This document shows, one piece after another, positions 32,849-42,037 of a DNA stretch of 64,000 bases (the stretch's first letter is position 1; each line of letters begins with the position of its first letter). This DNA comes from Paenibacillus sp. FSL K6-1096 (GTDB lineage Bacteria > Bacillota > Bacilli > Paenibacillales > Paenibacillaceae). The stretch covers positions 1,612,001 through 1,676,000 of the forward strand of contig NZ_CP150274.1 of the NCBI RefSeq assembly GCF_037977055.1, written 5' to 3'. The position numbers were made by a program, and so were the translations under genes. Under the pieces are notes generated by a model. The model saw only the letters and a list, made by a program, of their open reading frames with translations, had not been told where the DNA came from and searched no databases.

Positions 32849-34222
32849 ATGCATAAACAGGATACACAAGAATCTCAACCATCTAATTTATTGAATTACG
32901 CTAACTTTCTATATAGTCAGGCGAATTATGAGAACGCTGCTGTATTTTATGATAAGTTTCTTTTGGAAGCGTCGGCGATGAATGAAGAAATCCTAGAAGC
33001 CTGCGGGAAACTCTCAGACTGTTATGTTGCATCTGGAGATTTCAATAAAGCCTTGTTAGCCGCTTTTCAATCCTTTGCTTATGGCATTCCGCATCCCGTG
33101 ATCTGTTATAAAATTGGAGCTTCATTTATGGAGCAAGGCCAAATAAAGACGGCTATTTTCTGGTTTAAAATGGCTACCCAAGAAACGATTGCACATGAAC
33201 ACGTAAACTATGATGCCGCTTTTGCCAACTGGCTCCCTCATTTGCAGTTATGTATGTGTTATGAATCGTTGGGCGAACACGAGAAAGCCTTTCACCATCA
33301 TAAAATAGCCCAAAAATATAATCCCGATCATCCAAGTTTAGTATACAATCAAAAGTATTTTGAATCTTTGTTCCACGGAATCGAAAATTCCTCTTCAAAG
33401 GCTCACCTAGAGGCTGAAGTATTGGAGGGAAACGACTCAAGTTCAATAGATATCAACTCAGAAATACTGAATACAGAACAAAACGATGTAATTTTTACAG
33501 GAGAACGGGTTGTTATTAACGATGCCGTCAAAAAGAATCATGGAGATGTGCTGGAGGAGCATTTGAACAGATACAGATTAGCCCAAAAGTTCGTCAAAGA
33601 CAAACGGGTGCTAGATGCGGCTTGCGGGGCAGGGTATGGCAGTAAGATGCTGCAGGTGGCTGGTGCAAGTCACGTCCTTGGCGTAGATATTGATGAAGCC
33701 AGCTTATACAATGCGCGCAAAACATATGGTCATGAGCAGATTGATTATGCTTACGGAAATGTCAACAAGCTTGAACTTGAAGACAACAGCTTTGATGTTG
33801 TTGTTTCCTTTGAGACTATTGAGCACATTGATGACGGCAGTGTATGGATACAAGAATCCGCCAGACTTCTCAAGGATGATGGAATCTTTATTGTCTCTAC
33901 ACCTAACCGCAGCATAGCAAATCCTGCAGCCTACTTTGTGGAACAGCCAAGAAATCATTATCACAAATATGAATATACGATTACTGAGCTTGTGGGGGAG
34001 TTACTGAAAGAATATGATATCCTGGGACTGTACGGGCAAACCTTCGTCTCCGATTATTCAGCCTTCCAAGCCCAGGTTGTCAGAAATGCGAGAGCGATGC
34101 CCCCTACAACTACCCCATATGACAATCCCGTCATTAACGGATACGAGCTAATGGATCTGGGAAGAGTTAAAGATATGAATCCCTTGTATGTTGTGGCTGT
34201 GTGCAGAAAAAAACGCGCTTAG
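32849..34222 (+). CDS. TPR domain fused to SAM-dependent methyltransferase
   Basis: 457 residues; AGGAGGG precedes the ATG by 6-7 bases. Residues 10-180 are TPR-like (LLNYANFLYSQANYENAAVFYDKFL, IKTAIFWFKMATQE, VPHLQL-like WLPHLQLCMCYESLGEHEKAF). They resemble the C-terminal TPR part of the glycosyltransferase at 3465. From about residue 215 a class I methyltransferase follows, with motif I LDAACGAGYGS (about 255-265), acidic VLGVDID, and VVVSFETIEHI. It probably methylates a sugar on the glycan assembled by the two preceding genes. Stop is followed by a strong terminator, marking the end of the island operon. Confidence 0.88.
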   Translation: MHKQDTQESQPSNLLNYANFLYSQANYENAAVFYDKFLLEASAMNEEILEACGKLSDCYVASGDFNKALLAAFQSFAYGIPHPVICYKIGASFMEQGQIKTAIFWFKMATQETIAHEHVNYDAAFANWLPHLQLCMCYESLGEHEKAFHHHKIAQKYNPDHPSLVYNQKYFESLFHGIENSSSKAHLEAEVLEGNDSSSIDINSEILNTEQNDVIFTGERVVINDAVKKNHGDVLEEHLNRYRLAQKFVKDKRVLDAACGAGYGSKMLQVAGASHVLGVDIDEASLYNARKTYGHEQIDYAYGNVNKLELEDNSFDVVVSFETIEHIDDGSVWIQESARLLKDDGIFIVSTPNRSIANPAAYFVEQPRNHYHKYEYTITELVGELLKEYDILGLYGQTFVSDYSAFQAQVVRNARAMPPTTTPYDNPVINGYELMDLGRVKDMNPLYVVAVCRKKRA

Positions 34223-34243
34223 CTGTAGACAAGAGGGAATAAA

Positions 34244-34274
34244 AGCAGGACCGGCCGCCAGGGCTGGTCCTGCT
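34244..34274 (+). terminator. Terminator of the glycan island operon
   Basis: AGCAGGACCGGCC pairs with GGCTGGTCCTGCT (13 bp, one wobble) and is followed by ATTTGTTTGTT. It lies 22 bases after the methyltransferase stop. Confidence 0.85.
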
Positions 34275-34287
34275 ATTTGTTTGTTGA

Positions 34288-35247
<960 letters not shown>

Positions 35248-35274
35248 GAAGCTCCGCTATGTCTCAACAGCACA

Positions 35275-35300
35275 AGGCCCATGCACAATCGCATGGGCCT
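35275..35300. terminator. Bidirectional terminator between the reductase and the secreted PL8 lyase
   Basis: AGGCCCATGC-6-GCATGGGCCT is a perfect 10-bp stem, followed by CTTTGTCTATTT on the plus side and preceded by GCACA on the other. It ends both convergent units. Confidence 0.8.
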
Positions 35301-35310
35301 CTTTGTCTAT

Positions 35311-38094
35311 TTAAGGATTTCGCACCCACCTCACCGCATCGGCAGTAACATACCCAGTCGTTCCATTATTACGGATAGTAACACTGCCCGAAGTGCCTGC
35401 CGTGAAGGAATAGATACCAATTAGATTCCAGACTCCTCCGTTCGCAGTCTGGTCTACATTCAGCGTCGCCGTTCCTCCGGCATGAACGACTTCGATTGGA
35501 ATCGCTGTCGACCGGTTGAAATGCTGGGGCCACATCATATAGACGCTGTAGGTGGCCGTGGCGGGCAAGTCGGGGGTGAACGTTACACTTTTGCTGCCCT
35601 TGCCGCTGTTGTCATCATGCAGATAATTGATTCCGTACCGGTCGGTCTGCACCGCCGCGGTCTTCCAGCTTCCAATCTTCAGCACCCCGGTGGTGTCGTT
35701 ATTGTCCACGATCACCTCTTCTCCAGGCAGAACCGGCGGCGTACCGCTGCCCAGCTCAAAAGAAGCCTTGAACGTCTTGCCCTTGGCTGCGCTGACATTC
35801 ACCGATAAACGGATCGTCGGGCTTAACTGAGTGACAGTAATTCCTGAATCAGCCGTATATCCGCTTGCTGAACGGTCCAGCTCCACTTCGATTACGCCGG
35901 TTCCCGCCTGTGTCGGATCACTGAGAGACAACTCCAACGTATCCTCTGTTTCTTGGGTCATGACCGATGCTTTCTTGTTGACGGTAATCAGATCAGCAGA
36001 GCTTGTGCCGTCCTCCCAGAAGTTCGCGCCAATGATGCCCAGCTCCTTCTCGCGCACCGCTTGTACGCCAGAGGTGTTCGCCAGCACTTCAATATCTGGA
36101 GCAGCAGCGTAGGCAGCCACTTGCGGAGCTGACTTACCCGGAAGCAGCACATACTGATATTCCCCGCCCGCCGGATTAACCCCATGATCCAGCCATAAAG
36201 TCATATAATTGCGGGTGACCGGTGTAGACGGCGTAACCGGGCGGGGGTTAATCTGCTTCCAGTTGCCGGTTCTAGCCTCTCGCTTCATGGCAAGCGGGAC
36301 CGTCTGCGGAAAATAATATCCCGTATCCGCACCCGCCGTGCTGCCGGACAGATGAGCCCATTCTACCTGGTCCATCGTCCCTGACCCGCCCAAGACGGAA
36401 GGCTGCACTGCACCGTTCACAGTGAGCGTATTGCTGCCCGCCGCATTCAGCTTCCGGTTCTCGACGATCGTCTCTACCACCTTATTGTCTGTGCTGTTAA
36501 TCCCTGAGCCAAGAGCCACAACTTCATCGTCGAACATGAACCATGATTTCCTCGCGCTAAGATCATAATCCCCGTACTTCAGCTCCATGCCGGAGACGCC
36601 ATACAGATTCTGCATATCGGTGCCGCCGGTCCACTGTTTGGTGCTCGTGTGGCTGCCGGAAGAGGTCTGGGACAGCACCGTTGTTCCGGGCAGCCTGTAA
36701 TTATCCACGGTCGGCCAGTAATCATCGCTGTATTGACCAAGATCACTGTTATATAGGCTGGTCATCCCGGCAGAGGTATACCAGGCTTTGGCGTTCTCGC
36801 TGTTAATCGCTTCATAGCTGGCGATCCGGCTGGAATACATCGCCAGTCCGAGGCTGTAGCCCGGCCGGTGCTGGACCGCCCGGTCCATCGCCGCGAACTG
36901 CTTGTAGCCGGTAAGCTCTGCCGCAGGTTCGATGGCCGGGTCGCTGCTGATGCTTTTGGCCAGAGCAAGGCTTGGAACGGGTGCATCTTCATAAAAAGAC
37001 TTGAAGGTGTCTGAAAATATCCAGCCCTTCAGCATCCGCTTAAAATCCCCCCCTTGCGCGGGCGGCGCAATCCGGGATAAGCTCAAAATGCCCTGCATCA
37101 CCCGATGACCCGCATCGTGATCCTGGCTGTAATTCCTGGAGATCTCCCGGCCTCGTACCATGTCCATGATAGCGCCCTTGTACATCACCGGCTGATAAGC
37201 GTTGTACACCCATTCCCATACATTAGACTGCTTGGGATCGGTCACCTGCCAGGAAGAACCGTGAAGCATCCCCATCAGATCGCTGACGGCTAGCAGCAGG
37301 TCAATGCCATAACCTCCAGTGTAGGGGATATTGTTATGCTGAATAAATGAGCCATCCCGGTAAAAGCCGTCTCCGCTGAGCGTATAGTTGAAAACGGAGG
37401 ACAGCCCGTCGCGGGCGGCGGCGAGCTTGGTCCCGTCTTTGACCAGCATGCCCCGCTCACCCACCACCATTGCCTTCCAGGTGCGGTTAGCCCCTGTCAG
37501 GGTTACAGCGGGCGAGAAGCGTTCCACGGCTGTCATATAATTCGTAACCTGCGCCGGGGTTAAGGAGTCATACATCAGCACCGTTATGTCGTTAAGCTGC
37601 AAAGGAATACCGATTTGCCAATCCCACCAGTTGCTTGTTCCGCTGGCTACCGGCGTTATCCCCTCATGGTATCTGGTAGCGTACATATAATCGAGGGCAG
37701 CCACAATATCATTGCCAAGCTGGCTGTCCTCATAGAGAGCGGTACCGGAAGTAGCGTAGGCGAGCGCCATCGTCTTCAGCCGTTCATAGGTCACCCGGAT
37801 ATGAATGGAATTCCCGGTCCCGGGATTATCGCTCCACAGATAGGTGCGGCCCGCTGCGGTGTTCATCGTCTGCCAATAACCATTCGCTTCATTCGTTAGC
37901 CTGGTTAAGGCTGCGGCAATGTCCGGATCTGCAGTATCCAGAGAGCTGCCCCCTGTAAGCATCACTTTCCGGTTCTCCCGCATCCCATCGAATTCATCGG
38001 CAGCACGAACGTGTTCTGCTACCCCGCCAATTCCGGTGAACGACAACAGCAATGCCAGCATGACGAGACAGCTTTTGATCAGGATTCTCCTCAT
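35311..38094 (-). CDS. Secreted polysaccharide lyase family 8 with golvesin-like C-terminal domain
   Basis: 927 residues; GAGGAGGG precedes ATG 38094. A signal peptide (SCLVMLALLLSFTGIGG) is followed by the PL8 alpha-toroid (about 40-400), anti-parallel beta domains to about 780, and a C-terminal golvesin-like domain (GINYLHDDNSGKGSKSVTF, VRWVRNP). Catalytic His253 (FIQHNN) and Tyr262 (TGGY) with Arg316 and Arg320 (GREISR) are present, as is the aromatic patch NWWDWQIG. Tyr322, two residues after Arg320, is a position that in the Bacillus sp. GL1 xanthan lyase (as I recall, Arg313/Tyr315) contacts pyruvylated mannose. It should cut the terminal Man-GlcA bond of xanthan by beta-elimination; hyaluronate or chondroitin are alternatives. 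Confidence 0.87.
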   Translation of the reverse strand: MRRILIKSCLVMLALLLSFTGIGGVAEHVRAADEFDGMRENRKVMLTGGSSLDTADPDIAAALTRLTNEANGYWQTMNTAAGRTYLWSDNPGTGNSIHIRVTYERLKTMALAYATSGTALYEDSQLGNDIVAALDYMYATRYHEGITPVASGTSNWWDWQIGIPLQLNDITVLMYDSLTPAQVTNYMTAVERFSPAVTLTGANRTWKAMVVGERGMLVKDGTKLAAARDGLSSVFNYTLSGDGFYRDGSFIQHNNIPYTGGYGIDLLLAVSDLMGMLHGSSWQVTDPKQSNVWEWVYNAYQPVMYKGAIMDMVRGREISRNYSQDHDAGHRVMQGILSLSRIAPPAQGGDFKRMLKGWIFSDTFKSFYEDAPVPSLALAKSISSDPAIEPAAELTGYKQFAAMDRAVQHRPGYSLGLAMYSSRIASYEAINSENAKAWYTSAGMTSLYNSDLGQYSDDYWPTVDNYRLPGTTVLSQTSSGSHTSTKQWTGGTDMQNLYGVSGMELKYGDYDLSARKSWFMFDDEVVALGSGINSTDNKVVETIVENRKLNAAGSNTLTVNGAVQPSVLGGSGTMDQVEWAHLSGSTAGADTGYYFPQTVPLAMKREARTGNWKQINPRPVTPSTPVTRNYMTLWLDHGVNPAGGEYQYVLLPGKSAPQVAAYAAAPDIEVLANTSGVQAVREKELGIIGANFWEDGTSSADLITVNKKASVMTQETEDTLELSLSDPTQAGTGVIEVELDRSASGYTADSGITVTQLSPTIRLSVNVSAAKGKTFKASFELGSGTPPVLPGEEVIVDNNDTTGVLKIGSWKTAAVQTDRYGINYLHDDNSGKGSKSVTFTPDLPATATYSVYMMWPQHFNRSTAIPIEVVHAGGTATLNVDQTANGGVWNLIGIYSFTAGTSGSVTIRNNGTTGYVTADAVRWVRNP

Positions 38095-38111
38095 TCCTTA
38101 TCCCTCCTCTT

Positions 38112-38127
38112 AATTAAGCGCTTTCAA
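38112..38127 (-). promoter_or_regulatory. Probable catabolite-responsive element upstream of the secreted PL8 gene
   Basis: On the minus strand TTGAAAGCGCTTAATT matches the CcpA consensus WTGNAARCGNWWWCAW at 14 of 16 positions. It lies just before the ribosome site, where CcpA binding would block transcription when glucose is present. Confidence 0.55.
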
Positions 38128-38175
38128 TCGTGCTGATAAACAAGCCGCACGCTCTGTGGCCTGCGGCATCTCTGC

Positions 38176-39216
38176 CTAATACACTTCATAGATCAACTCA
38201 GGCTCAAGCTCTCCCTCAGAGTCAAACGCTGCATAGATACAGAGCCGGCCTGCCGGCGTGTCCCCGGCATCATAGCCGATGCGGAAGGAACCGTCAGCAG
38301 CGAAGATCAACTCGGCCAATTCCAGCTCATTCACATCCTCATCCGGATGGACCCCTGCAATCTGTTGCAAAACGCGGTCAAGCAGCTTGTCCAAGTCAGC
38401 CCATACCTTTTGAATCCGGGAGGTTAGATGCTCCGCTTCCATCTTGGTCTTAACCTCCGCTGTCACGGGAAGCTCATGGCCCGAATAGGAAAAAGCTGCG
38501 CTATAGCATGTGAAGGTATTGTCATACCGCAAGGTTCCGACACCCTCCACCTCATGATCCGGCTGGATGATGAGATTATTGGCATAATCCAGCTCCGTAA
38601 GCTGCGGATTATGGCTCGTATCCAATTCCGTCAATTTGTTCTCTGAACAATAGAGCTTGGTCAACTGCTTATTGTGGCTGAGGTCCAGAGTGGTAAGATG
38701 ATTGTTGAAGCAACGCAGACTTGTAAGTCCGGGATGCTTGGTGGTATCCAGGCGGGTCAGATGATTATGATTGCAGCGGATTTCCCAAAGCTCCGTACAC
38801 TCTGCGATATTTAGAGTAATGATATAATTGCTGCTGCAATCGAGCTGCTGCAGTGCTGTATTGTGCTCAAGGTTCAGTTCATGCAGCGAGTTATAGCAAC
38901 ACTTGAGTACCGTGAGTCCGGGATTATTGCTTAAGTCCAATCTCGATATCATATTCTCCTGACACTCCAGCTTCTCCAGCATGGTGTTCCGGCTGAGGTC
39001 GAGCTTACGGAGGCTGTTCCTGCTGCAATCCAGCTCCTCAAGCGCTGTGAAGTGTCCGATTCCTTGAAGACTTGAGAATTCACGGCCTGCAAGCTCCAGC
39101 GTGGTCACGGTGTCAATGTCACCCTTGAGGATCGTTTCACGGCCACTGCAAAAGCTGTCCCTTACGAACTGCCTGAACCGTTCATCTGTGAAATCATCGG
39201 TAATCTCCATCTGCAT
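38176..39216 (-). CDS. Cytoplasmic leucine-rich-repeat protein
   Basis: 346 residues, AGAGGGGG before ATG 39216, no signal peptide. From residue 40 to about 225 it has about nine 21-residue repeats of the form LxxLDLSxNxxLxxLxCxxNxL, each with a Cys at the concave strand (LEELDCSRNSL, LEKLECQENMI, LTVLKCCYNSL, LQQLDCSSNYI). The C-terminal 110 residues (AEVKTKMEAEHLTSRIQKVWADLDKLLDRVL ... ELIYEVY) resemble acidic single-domain proteins often found as polymorphic-toxin immunity proteins, but I cannot name the family. It lies between the two PL8 genes, so it may be an unrelated insertion into the locus. Confidence 0.75.
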   Translation of the reverse strand: MQMEITDDFTDERFRQFVRDSFCSGRETILKGDIDTVTTLELAGREFSSLQGIGHFTALEELDCSRNSLRKLDLSRNTMLEKLECQENMISRLDLSNNPGLTVLKCCYNSLHELNLEHNTALQQLDCSSNYIITLNIAECTELWEIRCNHNHLTRLDTTKHPGLTSLRCFNNHLTTLDLSHNKQLTKLYCSENKLTELDTSHNPQLTELDYANNLIIQPDHEVEGVGTLRYDNTFTCYSAAFSYSGHELPVTAEVKTKMEAEHLTSRIQKVWADLDKLLDRVLQQIAGVHPDEDVNELELAELIFAADGSFRIGYDAGDTPAGRLCIYAAFDSEGELEPELIYEVY

Positions 39217-39300
39217 GGTTATCCCCCTCTAAAATCGATGGGATTATTCTACCATATCCGGCATAGCTCTTCACTTCATAGAGATATAAACCGAGATTGT

Positions 39301-41589
39301 TCAGCAACTTAACTCCACCTGGAACGAGGCTCCCCCGGCACCTTCAGGGTCGAACCGCAGTCTCACCTTGCCCGCTTCAACCTGTTGTATCGTGATCCGC
39401 TCTGACATGCTGACGACCCGGGAAAGGGGATGATCCCGGCCTCCATCTGTTCCAGCTCCAAGACGATTGCCCATCTCGATCTCAATCTCCACCGGACGGC
39501 GCTGCTTCTGAGTCGGATCGGCCACTGCCAGGCTCCAGCCAGCCGGATGACTGCGCATAATGACAGTGGCCTGACTGCTACAGGCAATCCCCCCGCTTCG
39601 ATACCAGCCCGGCTGCCAGAAATGCACTGCTGTAATCCCCCGCTCAGAGTCTTCAACCGCATGAGCCTGAGCGCTGCATTCCACAATCCGCAGGCCTAAG
39701 GACTGAGCGAAGCTTGCCGTTGCCGCTTCACTGTACCCGGGCAGCAGCACATAGGCATACTGCGCGCCTTGCGGCGCTGCTCCATGATCGAACCAGATCG
39801 TCTGATAGGACCGTTCCAAGCGCTGAGCTGAACCCGCTGCATTAATTGCCTTCCAGCTCCCTTGCCGGTGCTCGCGCAATGCATATACCGTGCTTTTTAG
39901 AGGAAAAAAGATCCCTATATCCGCTCCTTCGTTACTTCCAGTCATATGCATCCACTTAGGCTGAAGCGTCTCCGTATGCCCGGCGGTCCGGCAAATCTCC
40001 GTTCCGTCTGCTGTAAGCACATCGTCCCCGCCCGGGCTGCACATCCGGTTGTCTATAATCGTCTCTACCGCAGCCGGACTGCGGCTCTGAATATCCGAGC
40101 CTAAGCATACGATACTGTCTCCCAGCAGGAACCAGCTTAACAGCGCAATCAGTCCGTAGGATTCATGAACTACATCCTCCAGCTCCATGGCAATTGCCCC
40201 GTACTCGTTATGAAGCACCGCACCGCCCGCGAAATCCCGGCTGCTTGGACGGCCTGATCCGGCTCCATCCTTCAGCAAGGCCTTCGTCACGGTAGTTCCC
40301 GGGAGCCGGTACGAATCTACCGTCGGCCAGTACCCGCCGGCATATTGCCCAAGGTCGCTATTATATAGAAGAGACATGCCATACGAAGTGTACCAGCCCT
40401 TCAGATTCTCATGATTGATAGATTCATAGCTGTACATCCGGCTGGAGAACATGCTGATCGTATAGACGAACCCGGGACCCCGCAGCACCGCCCGGTCCAT
40501 CCGGGCAAACAGCTTGCAGCAGGTTTCTTCCGGGGCGGGCGGTATATGTTCATCTGCCAGCAGAGCGATAGCTTGAGCTGCCGTATCCGGCGGCGCTGCT
40601 GCGATATATGGCTTATACGTATCTGCTATGATCCAGCCTTTGGCTCTGGAGAGCAGCCGGAGCTGCTCCGGCTCATCCAATATCCGCGAGAAGCGCAGGC
40701 AGGCGGTGATGACAGAATGTCCGCTCTCATGGTTCTGCGTCCCCTCCCGCGAGATTTCCCGGCCGCTCACCATATCCGGCAACACTCCCCTGAACATCAG
40801 CGGCACAAAAGAATGCTCGATCCACCGGGCCGTCATCTCCTGCGCCGATGCGGGCAATGCCCAGGGGGTATCGTGAAGCCATACCATCAGACGGACGAGG
40901 TCCTGCAGCAGTGACACGCCATACCCGCCAGTGTAGGCATAGTGGTCATGCTGGATGAAGGAGCCGTCCTCATAGAAGCCGTCCCCTGCGGCTGCATAAG
41001 TGAACAGGGGAAGCAGCGCATTCCGGGCGGCGGACAGCCCCGCTCCGTCTTGGCTGATCACCGCTGCAAGAGCGGACGCTGTAACCTTCCAGACCAGATT
41101 CGCTCCGGTACACGGCTGGGTCTCCGCCGCGAACCACCGGGCATGAACCGCCGGATCTCCTACATATTTGTCTACGGGCAGAAGCAGACGCTCAACCCAT
41201 TCGGCATCCATCACTTCCTCCATAAGCAGCAGCGTCTCCAGCAGGGCAATGGGGACGCCAATCTCCCAAAACCACCAGTTGCCGTAAGGCGGGCAGGACT
41301 CGTTGTACCTGTGCGTATACAGCCATTCCAGGCCATAGGTGATCTGATCCCGTAATCTGGTTTCCTTGTAACAGGGACATCCGGGAGAATTTAGCGCGAT
41401 AGCCATTTCTCTCAAGCGGCTGGTGATCATCAGTGTATCCGCCGCATTCCCAGCGTAGGGAATATCGGCCCAGAGCAGTTCCTGTTGATAGAGCATCGCC
41501 TCCTGTGCATCACGGACCCTCTTCAGCGACTCAGGCGACAGCGTTGACCCGGCGACTGATTGCAACCATTTGCCGCCTAAGCTCTGCAC
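39301..41589 (-). CDS. Intracellular polysaccharide lyase family 8 enzyme
   Basis: 762 residues from GTG 41589, which follows AAGGAGG by 7 bases; GTG 41607 overlaps that site. It has no signal peptide, so it acts in the cytoplasm on imported oligosaccharides. The catalytic set is His214 (FIQHDH), Tyr223 (TGGY), Arg277 and Arg281 (GREISR), with the WWFWEIGVP patch. In place of the Tyr after SR-x found in the secreted PL8 there is Gly283, so subsite -1 differs. The C-terminal beta-sandwich is shorter and lacks the golvesin domain. Together with GH88 and GH92 it probably trims short substrates. A tandem-repeat array lies directly upstream. Confidence 0.85.
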   Translation of the reverse strand: MQSLGGKWLQSVAGSTLSPESLKRVRDAQEAMLYQQELLWADIPYAGNAADTLMITSRLREMAIALNSPGCPCYKETRLRDQITYGLEWLYTHRYNESCPPYGNWWFWEIGVPIALLETLLLMEEVMDAEWVERLLLPVDKYVGDPAVHARWFAAETQPCTGANLVWKVTASALAAVISQDGAGLSAARNALLPLFTYAAAGDGFYEDGSFIQHDHYAYTGGYGVSLLQDLVRLMVWLHDTPWALPASAQEMTARWIEHSFVPLMFRGVLPDMVSGREISREGTQNHESGHSVITACLRFSRILDEPEQLRLLSRAKGWIIADTYKPYIAAAPPDTAAQAIALLADEHIPPAPEETCCKLFARMDRAVLRGPGFVYTISMFSSRMYSYESINHENLKGWYTSYGMSLLYNSDLGQYAGGYWPTVDSYRLPGTTVTKALLKDGAGSGRPSSRDFAGGAVLHNEYGAIAMELEDVVHESYGLIALLSWFLLGDSIVCLGSDIQSRSPAAVETIIDNRMCSPGGDDVLTADGTEICRTAGHTETLQPKWMHMTGSNEGADIGIFFPLKSTVYALREHRQGSWKAINAAGSAQRLERSYQTIWFDHGAAPQGAQYAYVLLPGYSEAATASFAQSLGLRIVECSAQAHAVEDSERGITAVHFWQPGWYRSGGIACSSQATVIMRSHPAGWSLAVADPTQKQRRPVEIEIEMGNRLGAGTDGGRDHPLSRVVSMSERITIQQVEAGKVRLRFDPEGAGGASFQVELSC

Positions 41590-42037
41590 GGTAACACCTC
41601 CTTGCACTGGTTAGTAGAGAGCATCAGATTTAAAATAGTGACATCGGCATGATAAGCTATAGAGTCCAAACAGATGAGAAAAACCGAACACATTGTGCCC
41701 GTGAGCGGGTATGTGGTCCCAATGTATGCGGAAAACCGAACACATTGCGCACGCGAGCCGGTGTGTGGTTCAATGTATGCGAAAAACCGAACACATTACG
41801 CACGCGAGCCGGTACGTGGTCCCAATGTATGCGAAAAACCGAACACATTGCGCACGCGAGCTGGTGTGTGGTCCAATGTATGCGAAAAACCGAACACATT
41901 ACCCTCGCGAGCTGGTGTGTGGTCCAATGTATGCGAAAAACCGAACACATTACCCTCGCGAGCTGGTGTGTGGTTCAATGTATGCGAAAAACCGAACACA
42001 TTGCGCACGCGAGCCGGTGTGTAATCCATTGTTCGTC
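41590..42037. repeat. Tandem array of seven 51/52-bp units
   Basis: Units start (CCGAACACATT) at 41684, 41736, 41787, 41839, 41890, 41941 and 41992; the last is truncated. Each unit carries CCGAACACATT, a variable GC-rich middle ending GTGTGTGGTC, and CAATGTATGCGAAAAA. AATGT and ACATT flank the join of two units as a short palindrome, so each junction can form a hairpin. Because 51 is a multiple of three, several frames stay open through the array, but no frame has a ribosome site and codon content is arbitrary. It lies between the PL8 and GH92 genes. Variation is by point changes, not unique spacers, so it is not a CRISPR. Confidence 0.85.

Noticed and set aside
41684..42037. Array read as a CRISPR
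   Set aside because: Units vary by scattered point changes and have no unique spacers of constant length; there are no cas genes.
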